Source: Lineus longissimus
Lineage: Eukaryota; Nemertea; Pilidiophora; Heteronemertea; Lineidae
Length of the DNA: 64,000 bases
Direction: 5' to 3'
Assembly (NCBI RefSeq): GCF_910592395.1
Contig: NC_088321.1
Location: 10,414,001-10,478,000, forward strand
Shown: positions 34,654 through 45,915 of the stretch, piece by piece
Layout of the letters: the number at the start of each line of letters is the position of its first letter
Numbering within the stretch: position 1 is the first letter of the stretch
The notes under the pieces: model-generated
Told to the model about the DNA's origin: nothing
The model's input: only the letters and a program-made list of their open reading frames with translations
Databases searched by the model: none
Translations under genes and position numbers: made by a program

Positions 34654-35809
34654 GCTGTCGATATTATGTCATCGAGTCTTCACTACAGCCAGCTACCATG
34701 CAAAAGTCGTCTTTCACGTGTATAATTCTGGTCGGAAAGTTATCACATCTACACTTCTTCTTCCTAGGAAGCACTCTTGCCTTCTATACTCTTTTCTTGC
34801 TTTTGAAGAAAAGAAACCGGGGTTCCTCTTACAAATGAAGCCAGCCCCAAATATTGTTGACATCATTGGAAAACAATCCACTGAAAGCACATGCAAAATA
34901 CACCTCAATGAAATAGAGAATGAGTATGTTATGAACCTCAAACGCAGTGGTGTTCATCCTATGACTATTGTAATTGGTCATAAGCTGACTAGGCAAGGGG
35001 GAGAGACCAAATGGTTTATCAGGCATCTCCTCTCAGTAAATGGTGATTTCCACATAAACATGCTACACGGACATACCTTAACTGGACGAATGAGGCACCA
35101 TTGGATGATGTTCAGCACAAAAGGCAAACACATGGTTACTTTGAAAGCGATTTGCCGCAAACCGCCATGTTCGATAGACCGTGCTCTATTTTTAACTGCT
35201 TTTGAGGACACTGACAATCTAGATAGTGGCCACATCGTCGCGAATATCAAAGATAAAAAGAAATCGAGAAGTTGGCCGGATGCAGAAAAATACATGTTAT
35301 ATGTTATAGTATTACGATACAGTGGTTTTGTGAAAGGAATGTTTAAAATTGAACGACAGGAAGATATCATTGAATTACACCTAGACAAACGGTTATATTC
35401 GAGGTGGCGTTTTATTTCTATAATAGACAACAGGTCTCGAGATATCTATATATTGGTGTTACGATCACGGTCATTGAAACTTTATCGCTTGTCCCGTGTA
35501 GGCGAGTTCTACCGAAAGGTAGGTGAACCTTTGACAGTAAATGAAAGTTTTGAAACACTGGATAAGATGTACTTGGACAGTTTCACCAACACACTATTCA
35601 TTCATGGGAAGAAAAGGAAGAAAGTGTACCCGATGATGACGGTCAGGTTACCTTGCGATGGTGAGAGTGTAAAACTCAAATAAACCGTTATTCAAAGTCG
35701 CACCTGGTACATTTCCTTCTTACTTGACTCAAAAGGATATTATATTTATAAAAATTATCCGGCCAACAAACCGATGCGTGTAATGCGTGTTGTCCCACAT
35801 TCATACTAA
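34654..35809 (+). pseudogene. Module P copy 3 (type I), late nonsense codon
   Basis: Full-length and open from the CTTTAG acceptor-like site through the position where copies 1, 2 and 5 have TGA (here TCA), then stopped by TAA at 35681-35683 (TCA in the other copies). The last 42 codons remain readable after the stop. Loss of a C-terminal strand segment could leave a truncated protein. Confidence 0.72.
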
Positions 35810-36016
35810 GAGACATATAGTATACATGTTCAAGTATATGTATGCCGACTGATATCAACATGTCAGTATTCGTACAAATTTCATTCTCCATCGTCTACAA
35901 ACAAAATCGTTTCAATGTACAGGGTAGCCCGTAAAAGGTCGACCGTACTTTTACCACCCAAAAACCCAGCGCTTAAAGTCAGGAGTAGTTTTGCAGTTGT
36001 TCGGATTCAGTTGTTT

Positions 36017-36626
36017 ACTTAACCAAGGTGTAGAAAATGTGGGAGTGTTTGTTTCTCTTTTCAAACAAAGGGTTAGGGATTGTGCACTTCAAACATGGAG
36101 TGGCGATGTTGATCAGTCGGCCTCACTAGCTCATTATAGGTTGGTTAAATCCCTTTTTGAAACAGAAAGGTATTTGAATACTGTGTTAATTGATATGTTG
36201 AGACACTGTTTTGTTAGTTTTCGTTACGCTTCTTTCTTCAATAGATACGGTAGAGAAGCCTTAGAATGCCTTGGAAGCCTTAGAGTGCCTTAGCCTTAGA
36301 AGCCTTAGACGTTTTTGTGATAGAAATGAGATAGATGATGATTTTCATTTTCTGAATGTATGTCCATTCCATGCAGATTTAAGACAAGAGTTTTTGCCAT
36401 CAGTACGGCCTGATCTACCTCTTTTATCAATGTAATGACATCAAATTCTTGTATAACTATTAGAAATATATCAATCTTTTTGTACAGAGCGAGAGAAAAA
36501 AATATGTTATCGCATGTATTGTAGACTTGGAGCCACCGTTTGTACTCTCTGTAAGAGTTGCATATTGTTAAATTTGTATGGGCCGGAGGCCTTATATGAA
36601 CAAAATAATAATAATAATACTCATGA
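36017..36626 (+). mobile_element. LINE 3' remnant L2 within the array
   Basis: Same insertion site and structure as L1. It keeps about 30 extra bases before the tail (AGCGAGAGAAAAAAATATG) that L1 lacks. Confidence 0.72.
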
Positions 36627-36732
36627 CTTCTCGTAACAAAATTCGTTTTAGAGCTAAAGCCTCTGGACCGAGTTTATATATCTTTGTATCATTTTTTTTT
36701 CGAGAGAGATTCTCCTTCCACTGCTTGTGCAG

Positions 36733-36740
36733 GTGCTTTT
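36733..36740 (+). other. Module A copy 3, left stub
   Basis: Only GTGCTTTT after the acceptor remains on this side of the DIRS-type insertion. The module resumes at 44071. Confidence 0.75.
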
Positions 36741-37045
36741 TCCATTTCCTGTGGAAAAGTCATTTTATTAGTTCATACCTACCCAGGTCAGACTTTTGCA
36801 TGTGTACTCCATTCGGACACACCCGAGGAAGAAATAATCTATTTATAATAGAAATCTCTCAGCTAGTTCGCTTAGCTACACCTAGGCGGCGCCCCTATAC
36901 AGCCTCTGCCTCGTGTGAGCCGCCAACACGAGTACTTATTACTCGAGCGCACCGAGTAAGTCCCGTTGCTGTGGGGACAGGCAGGGCGGGTAGTCTGACC
37001 TGGGTAGGTATGAACTAATAAAATGACATTTCCACAGGAAATGGA
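36741..37045. repeat. 305-bp element with 54-bp inverted ends at the left edge
   Basis: 36741-36794 and 36992-37045 are inverted repeats differing at one position in 54. The interior begins with about 115 bases homologous (inverted) to 43917-44029 near the right end. A small hairpin CGAGTA/TACTCG lies at about 36931-36947. It looks like a short derivative, or a rearranged terminus, of the neighbouring DIRS-type element. Confidence 0.7.
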
Positions 37046-37047
37046 AA

Positions 37048-37088
37048 TTTTATGTCGTTCATACTCTACCCAGGTCAGACTTTTGCAT
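37048..37088. repeat. 41-bp terminal inverted repeat, left
   Basis: Exactly reverse-complementary to 44030-44070 (TTTTATGTCGTTCATACTCT start). This gives 37048 as one candidate left end of the main element. Confidence 0.75.
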
Positions 37089-37358
37089 CGAATACCAACA
37101 ACCAAAGGAAGGAGGGTAAACGGTGACTTACCATGTAGTGAAGTGAACTGTCTCCAAGCTGCGCAGCAGAACCCAACGGGTGAGACCAGGGGACCCAGAG
37201 AAAGAATGCTTGGGGAAAACCCGGGCCAGAGGTCAACAGGCCCTTTGACAACAAAGGGAAGCATAACTGGGAAAACCCATCCCCTCCTAGACGGGGACAA
37301 AACCACCTCAACACGGTATAAGCTCAGCACATATCGTCAAGAGACACAATGTGGAAAA

Positions 37359-37375
37359 TTTTTTTTTTTTTTTGT
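37359..37375. repeat. T-rich homopolymer tract
   Basis: An almost pure T run in the 3' region of the DIRS-type element. A longer C run follows at about 37518-37536. Confidence 0.7.
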
Positions 37376-37607
37376 TTTACAAGAAGGAGAGCACGCCCCA
37401 GAATAACATGGAGCGGCCTCACTGACTAACTCTCAAAAGTCCTAGGCGGCTGAACCCTAGGACAGCTGGACGGGGCGAACGCGCGGGCCCGAAGACCCGG
37501 CGACAGTCTATAGAACAACCCCCCCCCCCCCCCCCCGCTTAAGAAGGAGGGAGGACAAGACAGCCAGCAGGAGAGAAAATCGACGAGTGGTCTAGGCAGG
37601 GAAACAC

Positions 37608-39765
37608 CTAGACCACGTGCTGAGCAGCGACAACTGGACCAAGAGACAGCATACCGTCTGTTAACCTGGAACAATCGCGCATATAATACTGGGAGAATGT
37701 AGAGTGAGAACTCCACGTAGCCGCATCTAAAACCTCGTTCAGCGCCACTCCCTTATACTCGGCCCACGAAGTAGAAATGGCCCGAATCTCGTGGGCCGTA
37801 ATGGCGCCTAGGTGACGAAGCTCTGTAGAACCGAGTGTCATAGAATAAGCCATCCGGATGGTGGCCACTAACCATCTGGCGACCGTGGCTGCAGCTATCT
37901 CCCTAGTAAACCCCTCTCTATAAGACAAAAAGAGGCGCTTCCTGCCTAGGCGAACAGCAGGCTCCTTAGTCTTATTAGAATAGAACTTCAATGCCCAAAC
38001 AGGACAGAGAGTTCTGACCGGGAGGTCTCTAGAGACCGTAGCGGATAACGAGGGGATAAAAACCGGGCGCCTGGAGGTGTGCGGCGCCTGGTTTTTAGCC
38101 AGAAAGCCTGGGACAAATTCTAGGACCGCGCCCCTCTCAGTGAAAGCCAATTTATCAAAGGCTAAAGCATGGAGCTAAGACCGCCGCTGTGCCGTGGCCA
38201 AAGCCACCAGGAAAACGGTCTTAAAGGTCAGATGTTTAAAATCTGCCTGATGCATGGGTTCAAATGGAAATTTCATGAGAGCCCTTAAGACCACCGAGAG
38301 GTCCCACTTGGGAGAGAGCTGAATGGAGCGAGGACGCTCCAAAGACATATTGCGAAGCACGATGAAACAGCGTCATCCCAAGACGGTTGCCACGATTCAG
38401 TCAGCTTTAAGGTGACCGAAACGGCGGAGCGATAACCTCTCACTCCCTGAACCGAAAACTTCCGGACCGAGAATAGAAAATTCAAAAAGTCGAGGAAGTT
38501 GGGAAGAGAGGGAGCGACCGGAGAAACTCCGTGCTCCCGACACCAGTCTCGAAAGACAACCCACTTGCTATCGTATGAATCAAGGGTAGACTGTCTCTGA
38601 GGTTGGGCGACTTTACGGATAACGTCTTCCGAAAAGCCTCTCTCTCGGAGGAAATACCCGACAGCCTCCAGGCGTGAAGCCTGTAAAAAGAAGGGTCTTG
38701 ATGATAGACCCGGCCGATCGGGTGATAAAGCAGACGGTCCCACGCCGGCAGGCGGCGGGGGTGATCCGTCAGCAGCTCCAGCAGAACCGGGAACCAGGCC
38801 TGGTTCGGCCAGCACGGTGCTATCAGACAAAGTCTGACCCGTGAACTGGCCACCTTGTTGAGTACCGGTAGCAACAGAGGGGTTGGCGGGTATGCATAAG
38901 CATTGAGGCCGTCCCAGGAGGCCGACAGGCTGTCCACTCCCAAGGCCTCCCCGTCCGGGAGGGGTGAGTAGTACAGGGGGAACCTCTTGTTCAACCGAGT
39001 CGCAAACAAGTCCACGACCGGAGCATCCCACAGGGCCCCCAGACGAGAGACCACCTCGCGATGGAGGGTCCACTCTGTCTGGACCAGACGGTCCGACCTG
39101 GAAAGGGCGTCGGCCAAGATATTTTTCTTGCCGGGGATGTGACGGGGGAGGAGCTGGATATCCAAGCGGCGACAAAGCTGCAGGAGCTCCCAAGTGAGAC
39201 GGCACAATGTGTCGTCCCCCCTGTCTCCGAATATAAGCGACCACCGTCGAATTGTCGGAGAAAAGAGAAACCCTGTGACCCCTCAGATGAGACGTGAAGG
39301 CCATCACGGCCAGGATGACAGCCTGCATCTCGAGAATATTGATCGAGAGACGCGCATCCTCCTCTGACCACGTGCCCTTGGTGGTCAGATCCCCTTCGTT
39401 CAAATGGGCGCCCCAACCATAAAGGGAGGCGTCCGTGAACAGGGACATCTGGGGCGACGGAGGGCTGAGCTGCACTCCGTGGAGGAGCTCCGTCTCCGAA
39501 CCCCAGAAACTCCACACCTCCCACAGGAGAGACCCCGGGATAAATATCCGCTGGTCGAGGGAGTCCGTGAATGGACGCCAACTCGAAAGCAGGAGGAGCT
39601 GGAGTGGGCGCATATACAGGCGGCCGAAAGGAACCTGGTCCGCTGCCGAATTGAGCAGCCCCAGCAGCGACAGAAACTGTCGGGCTGTGGCGCTGTCCTG
39701 ACGGCGAAAAATCCCGACCAAGGACCGAATCTTGCGAATTCGGTCAGGAGGGGGGACATCAGGCC
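37608..39765 (-). pseudogene. DIRS-type RNase H and tyrosine recombinase
   Basis: The minus strand reads from PPPDRIRKIRSLVGIFRR (the RT-RH junction) into RNase H: SLFTDASLYGWGAHL with the catalytic Asp, SINILEMQAV with Glu, FSDNSTVVAYI with Asp. Frame changes occur near 39205 and 38690; the second may reflect natural ORF overlap. The recombinase N-terminal domain is RQSTLDSYDSKWVVFRDWC. After a frameshift near 38370 comes the catalytic domain: Arg in ATAQRRS, H-x-x-R in TAHEIRAIST, His in TWSSHSTF and the Tyr of FSQYYMRD. TAG at 38177-38175 interrupts it right after the Arg motif. All key residues remain visible. Confidence 0.78.
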
Positions 39766-39770
39766 TTGGT

Positions 39771-39786
39771 GCCCCCCCCCCCCCCC
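39771..39786. repeat. C16 run at the inversion breakpoint
   Basis: A homopolymer of C lies exactly between the minus-strand RT-RH junction text and the plus-strand gag leader. Confidence 0.75.
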
Positions 39787-39881
39787 GTTATGGGTGCCGT
39801 CAGACCGACTATTTCCCCGGTCCGACCCCACCCTGCTCTGTCGGGTATTTCGGGGTTGACGGGTGTGGCTGCCGGTCAGGC

Positions 39882-41267
39882 ATGCCACCCTCCCCCCCTC
39901 CCATGTCTGCCCCACGGGAGTCCGATTTGAGCTCTGAGCCTCTGCCTCTTGCTTCCTCTCTCACGGAGGATCAACGGCAGTTGCTTGGGAGTCTGACGGA
40001 CCGCATGGAGGCTTCCAACCTCCATGACAGGTCCTCGGCTCGCCCGGCCGAGAGGCTGGTGGCTTTTGATTTGAGTCATCAGCCAATGGACTGTGAGTTT
40101 AGCGACTCACAGTCTTTTTCGGCCTCTCAGGCTGACCCCCCTCTGGGGGTGAGGACTCCGCCATTGTCGCGGGTATGCGCGACTTGCGCGCTCTTGTTCG
40201 GCAATTTGTGCCGCAAGACACATGTCCTCTCCCGACGGTCAACCCCGCCCTCGGTAAGGTGCCGTTCGACTTGTTCGGCGACGCCTCCGAGCAGGAGTCG
40301 GATGCGGTCCCTGACCGGGCTTTCCAGGAATTGCCCGCGTCTCCGGCCCTGATTAGAGCCTCCACATGGTTGGATACGGCTCTCAGGGATATAGCACCTT
40401 CTTGCGGGGGTCACCAGCGCGCCCTGGTCTCGACGCTCCCGTCTTCGGGACCGGGTGCCTGGACTCAGGCTGGGAAGCGATTCACGACCGCTTCCCCTCC
40501 AAGCCTGTCCTATAGATCCGAATATTATCGGGTCTCACCGTCGGGAACCGACTCGGTTTCACTGTCGCCCCTCAAGGACGACATCCAACTTTCGGGTTTG
40601 GTACCCCCTAAAGTCCTCTCTTCTTCGGCCTTAAAGGATGCGAAGAATGACGAGGCCCTGGCTAAGGAGACCCAGGCGGTGTTATCCTACGCCGACCTGA
40701 CTCTGTGTGCCCTTACCAGGTCTCTAGCCGCGGATGCCTCGGAGGAACAGCGTATTCTCGCGATGTCCCTCCAGCAGTCCCTGCAGCATGCCAGTGATCT
40801 GGCTGCTAAGCAGGCGGCTAATGGCGTGCTAAAACGCCGTGACCTGCTCATCGGGGGGGTTGAGCACGGTCAGGTCACAGTTTCTGCGGGGGGCATTAAG
40901 GACCGCTCCATTGAGCGGCCCTTTCTTGTTTCATGACTTCCTGCCTGACACCATGGGTGCTCAGGCACAGTCTGATCGCCTGATGGAGTCAGTCTCGACT
41001 CCCCAGTCCGCCCCCCGTCCGCGTTCCTATTCACAGGCCGCGGGCAGGGGACAACAGGTGGGGTCTCGACGCCCCCGAGGTTCGTCCGCTCCTCGTGGGC
41101 CCTCGTCCTCGCGTGGCTCCTCCTCCTTTCGTCCCCAAGGGCAGGCAGAAGCTGCGGCTCCCTCTCGCCGCTCCAATAAGCGCCACCGCTCCTCAGGCAG
41201 GGGCGGGGGCGGCGGGCAGCCCAAGCGTCCCTTCCAAGAGAAGGGTCGCGGGGGCAAGCGCAAGTGA
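39882..41267 (+). pseudogene. DIRS-type gag-like protein, frameshifted
   Basis: Three overlapping plus frames make one gag-like protein: LTEDQRQLLGSLTDRMEASN (39.9-40.15 kb), then RDLRALVRQFVPQ...LSPLKDDIQLSGLVPPKVLS (40175-40900), then a very basic Gly/Arg/Ser tail ending QPKRPFQEKGRGGKRK (to 41267). The order acidic N-terminus, helical middle and basic RNA-binding tail fits DIRS gag. Frame changes lie near 40.15 and 40.9 kb. It sits just upstream of RT, as expected. Confidence 0.62.
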
Positions 41268-41296
41268 CTCTTTAGTCCTTCCTCCTGCGCCTCCAG

Positions 41297-42103
41297 GTGG
41301 CGCCCCCACAGTTGGCGTCGTGGGTTGCAGACTGCGACACTTCGCAGACTTTTGGGACCGGTGGTGTCAAAAAGACTCGCCCGTGCCGGATATGCTCCGA
41401 CACGGTGTCCGATTGGACTTTTCCGTCCCCCCCCCCTATGACGTCGACCCCCACCCCGGTGTCCCCGCCAGTAGACCCCGTCGGAGCGCTTGCCCTTCGA
41501 TCGGAGGTCCTGTCTCTTCTCAAGAAGCAGGGAGTGAGGCTGGTGGACAACCATTCCTCCCCGGGCTTTTACAGCCACGTCTTCTTGGTCCCCAAGAAGT
41601 CGGGGAAGTGGAGACTGGTCATCGACCTGTCCACCTTGAATCGGTTCCTCCGGGTCCCCAGCTTCAAGATGGAGACAACAAGGTCAGTAGCGGTCGCGGT
41701 GCAGCCCAACGATTGGGCTATCTCTCTGGACCTTCAGGACGCGTATTTACACGTCCCGGTCCATCCAGAGTTTCAGCCCTTCCTTCGTTTTTTCTTCGAA
41801 GGAAAGGTTTATCAGTTTCAGGCCCTTCCTTTCGGCCTGGCTTCTGCTCCACTGATTTTCACAACAGTCGTCAAGGCGTTTGCCGTGCCTTTTCACGCCA
41901 TGGGCTTAAAGCTCCATTGCTATCTCGACGACTGGCTGCTACGGCACCAGGCTCATCGCCGTCTGGGAAAGCAGGCAAAGTTTCTGCTCGTCACAACCGG
42001 ACAGGCAGGGTGGTTGATAGATTGGGACAAATCCGAGCTGGACGCAGCTCAGGATTATGTCTTCGTGGGGGTGCGATTTCGCACACGAGAGGGCCCCTCG
42101 CCC
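41297..42103 (+). pseudogene. DIRS-type reverse transcriptase, cut off before RNase H
   Basis: Open plus frame with RT motifs in order: FLVPKKSGKWRLVIDLSTLN, WAISLDLQDAYLHVPVH with the first catalytic Asp, FQALPFGLASAPLIFT, and the catalytic CYLDDWLL. It reaches FVGVRFRTREG, the point where RNase H normally continues, then turns into unrelated sequence. The missing continuation is at 39765 on the opposite strand. The coding sequence itself looks undamaged. Confidence 0.8.
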
Positions 42104-43300
42104 GTGAATAGTGGTCGATTACCGACCCCCTGCCCACACCGGGCAGGACACCTCCGGGTGCGGTGAACGGCGGCAAAGACGGGAAGGTGAAAACCGGTCT
42201 TGCCCCGCCAGGTGGCGTCCAAAGAGACGACCGACTCACAGAGTGAGGGTCGGACGGACGAGCCCGCCCCAAAGCGAAGGGGTGGCGGATCCCCGGAGTG
42301 GCCGTAAACTCAACCGTGGCGCTGGCAGAGCCAGCTGCCGCCGGCAAGGGCAGCGGCCGCAACCCCGTCGCAAACCCCGGAGGGGGACGGGGGAGCACAC
42401 CTGAAATAACAGGCGGCTCACCGGGGGCGACGCTGCTCACCAACCCATGACAAGAGGGGGCGTCGGCGGGGGGATCGGGACGTAAAACGTCCAGAGTCCC
42501 ACCCCTGGAAAGGGGGCAGGGCTAACCCTGGGGAGTGTCCCTGAATCAGGGTCACCAACACTCAAACCCAAGGCCTCCCCAGGGGGCACACCCCCAAAAG
42601 AGGGGTGCCCGGCCTGGGGGGAGGGGTCGGGAGGGGTCGAAACCCCCCCCAGAGCCCCGTGGACCTCGCCGCTTAGCGGGGGTCCGTGAGGAGGGCGAGG
42701 GAGAGGGAGTCAAAGACCCCCTTCCCTTTGAGGGCCGTGCTCCTCTCCTCACCTTCTTCATCTTCTTGCCGGCGGTGCCGGGAGAAGAGGAAGGCATCCC
42801 GGGGGCGAAAGGGTCCGGCCCAATGGGGGCGGAACTACCCGCACCCCGACACGGGGAAGAACCGGGCAGGGGACTATGAATCCCCGATACACCCGTAAAC
42901 GGACCTCGGAAACCCGCCCAAAACAGGAGGTCCAAAACAAAGGGTGGAACACCCAAAGAAGAAAGAAAGGACGGCATTTACGATGTCATTACGCCAAAAT
43001 TTCTAACAGAAAAACCACAAAAGTATAAAAACGAACGGTCACGTGACCAACAGCCCGGGAAAACGGAGAAAAAATTTCTTGGGAGACGGCAGAAAAAGCA
43101 CGCTCCAAAAGCAGAAATCGAGGAAGGATGGTAAAAGAACGATCTCACCGGTCCCGTCTCCTAGAGATAATAAGCTTCCCGAAGTGTCCTTGTCGAACGT
43201 AGGATCGACCAAAATTTGGCGAAAAAAACGTAGAAAAACTCGGAACAGTGTGCAACAATGTGCCGAGGAAAAAGTACTGATTATGGCGGCTCACACGAGA
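42104..43300. other. GC-rich 5' region of the DIRS-type element
   Basis: Proline-rich frames are open on both strands only because of base composition (for example minus 42977-42552). No domain. From 43000 the composition returns to AT-rich. Confidence 0.5.
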
Positions 43301-43302
43301 AC

Positions 43303-43870
43303 ATGACATAACATAACATAACATAACATAACATAATTTATTTCTCTCCAAAAAACCCTTTCGGGTATAAGAGGTTACATGATTTAACATTTACATATGG
43401 TGGACCAAGCTGATGAATTCTTTACAAAAACTATGAATATTGTCTAAGTTTACCCGGGAACATTTAGTCATAATGCGATGGAAAAATTCATGATAAAAAA
43501 CCTGAGGTAATTCTTTTAAGTTTGGAAACAACCTTACTCGCATGTGACGGAAATACGGACACGTAATAAAATAATGAAGTTCGTCTCTTACACAAACCTG
43601 GTCACAAAGACCACAAATATTTTCTGCAGTTTCATTTCTATACATTCTGGTTACTGTTTCTGGGAATTTTATAGATCCAGTACGAAATTTACAAATACTG
43701 ACCGTTTGATATAATGGTAATTTTTTAACATAGGGCTCCATATTCAGGTTTTGTTTAAACATTCTATAAATTATACATCTGAAATCGTTATTTACCTCGT
43801 TTCTCCATAGTTGTTCACACTGGTCTCTCATTATCTGTTCAACTACAATTTTCAGTTCTCGTAGGGACAA
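43303..43870 (-). mobile_element. 5'-truncated LINE 3' fragment with (AACAT)n tail
   Basis: The minus frame 43870-43391 (159 codons) is the tail of a LINE ORF2: CKFRTGSIKFPETVTRMYRN, then ICGLCDQVCVRDELHYFITC, CPYFRHMRVRLFPNL, with C-x2-C and DE.HY...CP spacing. Downstream are a short 3' UTR and about seven AACAT units (plus strand 43303-43337). It resembles the L remnants in domain but not in sequence or tail, so it is a different family. It inserted into, or was captured by, the DIRS-type element. Confidence 0.72.
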
Positions 43871-43916
43871 AACCTCGGGAGTATACCAAATTTGAGTGAG
43901 GCCACAGCCGTCTAGA

Positions 43917-44070
43917 ACGAGGCAGAGGCTGTATAGGGGCGCCGTCTGGGTGTAGCTAAGCGAACTAGCTAAGAGATTTCTATTATAAATAGATTATTTC
44001 TTCCTCGGGTGTGTCCGAATGGAGTACACATGCAAAAGTCTGACCTGGGTAGAGTATGAACGACATAAAA
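43917..44070. repeat. Right terminal inverted repeat of the DIRS-type element
   Basis: Inverted match to 36760-36913 over about 154 bases with a few differences. The outer 41 bases match 37048-37088 exactly. Confidence 0.78.
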
Positions 44071-44322
44071 TGCGTTTGAGAGATGTGGAAAAATGCTATC
44101 CGTTTTTTGGGCCACCCTGGACAGATGGTGAGAGCGACACAACATTACGGTGTAGATTGGTCAAAAGCCGTCCATGTGATAGGACACTCAGTTATCCCTT
44201 TCTGCAGAAACGTGCACGCATCCTCATGACTGTAGTTATCTAGTCGATGATGGCACGTTTCACTGGACCGGGAACTGCAATGAAATGCCATCAACCGCGG
44301 TAGAGATTGCCAGCCTAGAAAA
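44071..44322 (+). pseudogene. Module A copy 3, right part
   Basis: Resumes at TGCGTTTGAG and is otherwise like A1, with W to stop (TAG) in the first frame at about 44239 and donor AAAA/GTGAAT. Confidence 0.5.
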
Positions 44323-44451
44323 GTGAATCCAGGGATTTTGAAAACTTCGGTATTATTTTGACTTCGTATTTTTTTTGAGATCCCCTGAAAAGAATCGGCA
44401 ATACATTTGTCGTTTGGTGTGTACAGGTGTATGTCATGAAGCATCAAACAG

Positions 44452-44796
44452 TTAGCAAGGTCAACGTATGGCCCTTACATATTTCAATCAGAAATTGCTA
44501 AATCTCCCAGCTCCAACTGAGACACCCCTCACAATAATGGTCAATGATAAGTACACGTATGCTCATCATAACCATACTTTGTGGATTATAATTTTCACAC
44601 TCCATGCACAGTACAATATCAGATACAAGATAGTTCTTGTTACGATATCAATCATGAGGGATCGATTATTGCATGGATAAACTTTACAAGGAAACAAAAA
44701 CAGTTGATAATGGCCACGTTTTGCACAATAAAAAGGAAAATTAGAATTCTACAGATGCACAGAGAATATATTGAAAGGTTCATTATACTAGATTAA
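44452..44796 (+). CDS. Module B copy 3
   Basis: Like B1, with an in-frame insertion giving DKYTYAHH and a small frame slip near 44605. The C-terminal half runs openly to TAA at 44796. Confidence 0.4.
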
Positions 44797-44877
44797 GAAC
44801 TTGGTGGTTTTAAAAGCAATGACAACATTGACCAACTTTACTGCATTGTATACAGTATAATTTTGCTAACTTCCTAG

Positions 44878-45510
44878 GAAGCAATCTTGCCTTATATACT
44901 CTTTTCTTGCTTTTGAAGAAAAAAAGCCGGGGTTTCTTTTCACAAATGAAGCCGCCCCACAACATTTTTAGCATTATTGGAAAACAGTACACTAAAAGTA
45001 AAATAAACCTAAATGAAATAGAGAATGAGTATGTTATTATCCTCGAACGCAGTGGTGTTCATCCTATGACTATTGTAATTGGTCATAAGCTGACTAGGCA
45101 AGGGGGAGAGACCAAATGGTTTATCAGGCATCTCCTCTCAGTAAATGGTGATTGCTACAATAAAGTTCTACACGGACATACCTTAACTGGACGAATGAGG
45201 CACCATTGGATGATGTTTTGCACAAAAGGTAAGCACAAGGTTACTTTGAAAGCGATTTGCCTCAAACCACCATGTTCGAAAAATCGTGCCGACTTTTTAA
45301 CTGCTTTTGAGGACGCTGACAATCTGGATAGCGGACACATCGTCGCGAATATCAAAGATAAAAAGAAATCGAGAAGTTGGCCGGATGCAGAAAAATATAT
45401 GTTTTATGTTATTATATTGCGATACAGTGGTCTTGTAAAAGGAATGTTTAAAATTCAACGACAGGAAGATATCATTGAAGTGCACCTAGATAAACGGTTA
45501 CATTCGAGTT
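44878..45510 (+). pseudogene. Module P copy 4 (type II), 3' truncated chimera
   Basis: Joined on the left directly to the end of B3 (GCTAAC/TTCCTAGG, 44870/44871), skipping R, C and D. It reads openly to HLDKRLHSS, then fuses at about 45510 to the middle of an L remnant. About 175 C-terminal codons are missing. Confidence 0.72.
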
Positions 45511-45810
45511 GAGATAGATGATGATTTTCAATTTCTGAATGTATGTCCATTCCATGCAGATTTAAGTCAAGAGTTTTTGCCATCAGTACGGCCTGATCTA
45601 CCCTCTTTTGTCAACGTAATGACATCAAATTCTTGTATAACTATTAGAAATATATCAATCTTTTTGTATAGAGCTAGAGAAAAAAATATGTTATCGCATG
45701 TATTGTAGACTTGAAGCCACCGTTTGTACTCTCTGTAAGAGTTGCATATTGTTAAATTTGTATGGGCCGGAGGCCTTAAATGAACAAAATAATAATAATA
45801 ATACTCATGA
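45511..45810 (+). mobile_element. LINE 3' remnant L3, left-truncated
   Basis: Begins inside L (GAGATAGATGATGATTTTC) at the fusion with P4 and keeps the normal right end. Confidence 0.7.
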
Positions 45811-45915
45811 CTTCTCGTAACAAAATTCGTTTTAGAGCTAAAGCCTCTGGACCGAGTCTATATATCTTTGTATCATTTTTTTTTCGATAGAGATTCTCCT
45901 TCCACTGCTTGTGCA

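Larger units (their letters stand above)
36741..44070. mobile_element. DIRS-type (tyrosine recombinase) retroelement complex, internally inverted
   Basis: GC-rich DNA inserted in module A3: other copies read GTGCTTTGCGTTTGAG across the site. It contains gag and RT (plus strand) and RNase H and tyrosine recombinase (minus strand), with inverted termini and no obvious target duplication, all as in DIRS-like elements, which integrate by tyrosine recombinase. The normal order gag-RT-RH-YR is restored on paper by inverting about 39770-42100. Frameshifts and a nonsense codon show it is dead. A LINE 3' fragment lies inside near the right end, and a 305-bp derivative abuts the left end. Confidence 0.8.

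Noticed and set aside
42104-42977. Long proline-rich open frames on both strands
   Set aside because: They overlap each other on both strands and follow from high GC; no domain and no consistent codon pattern.
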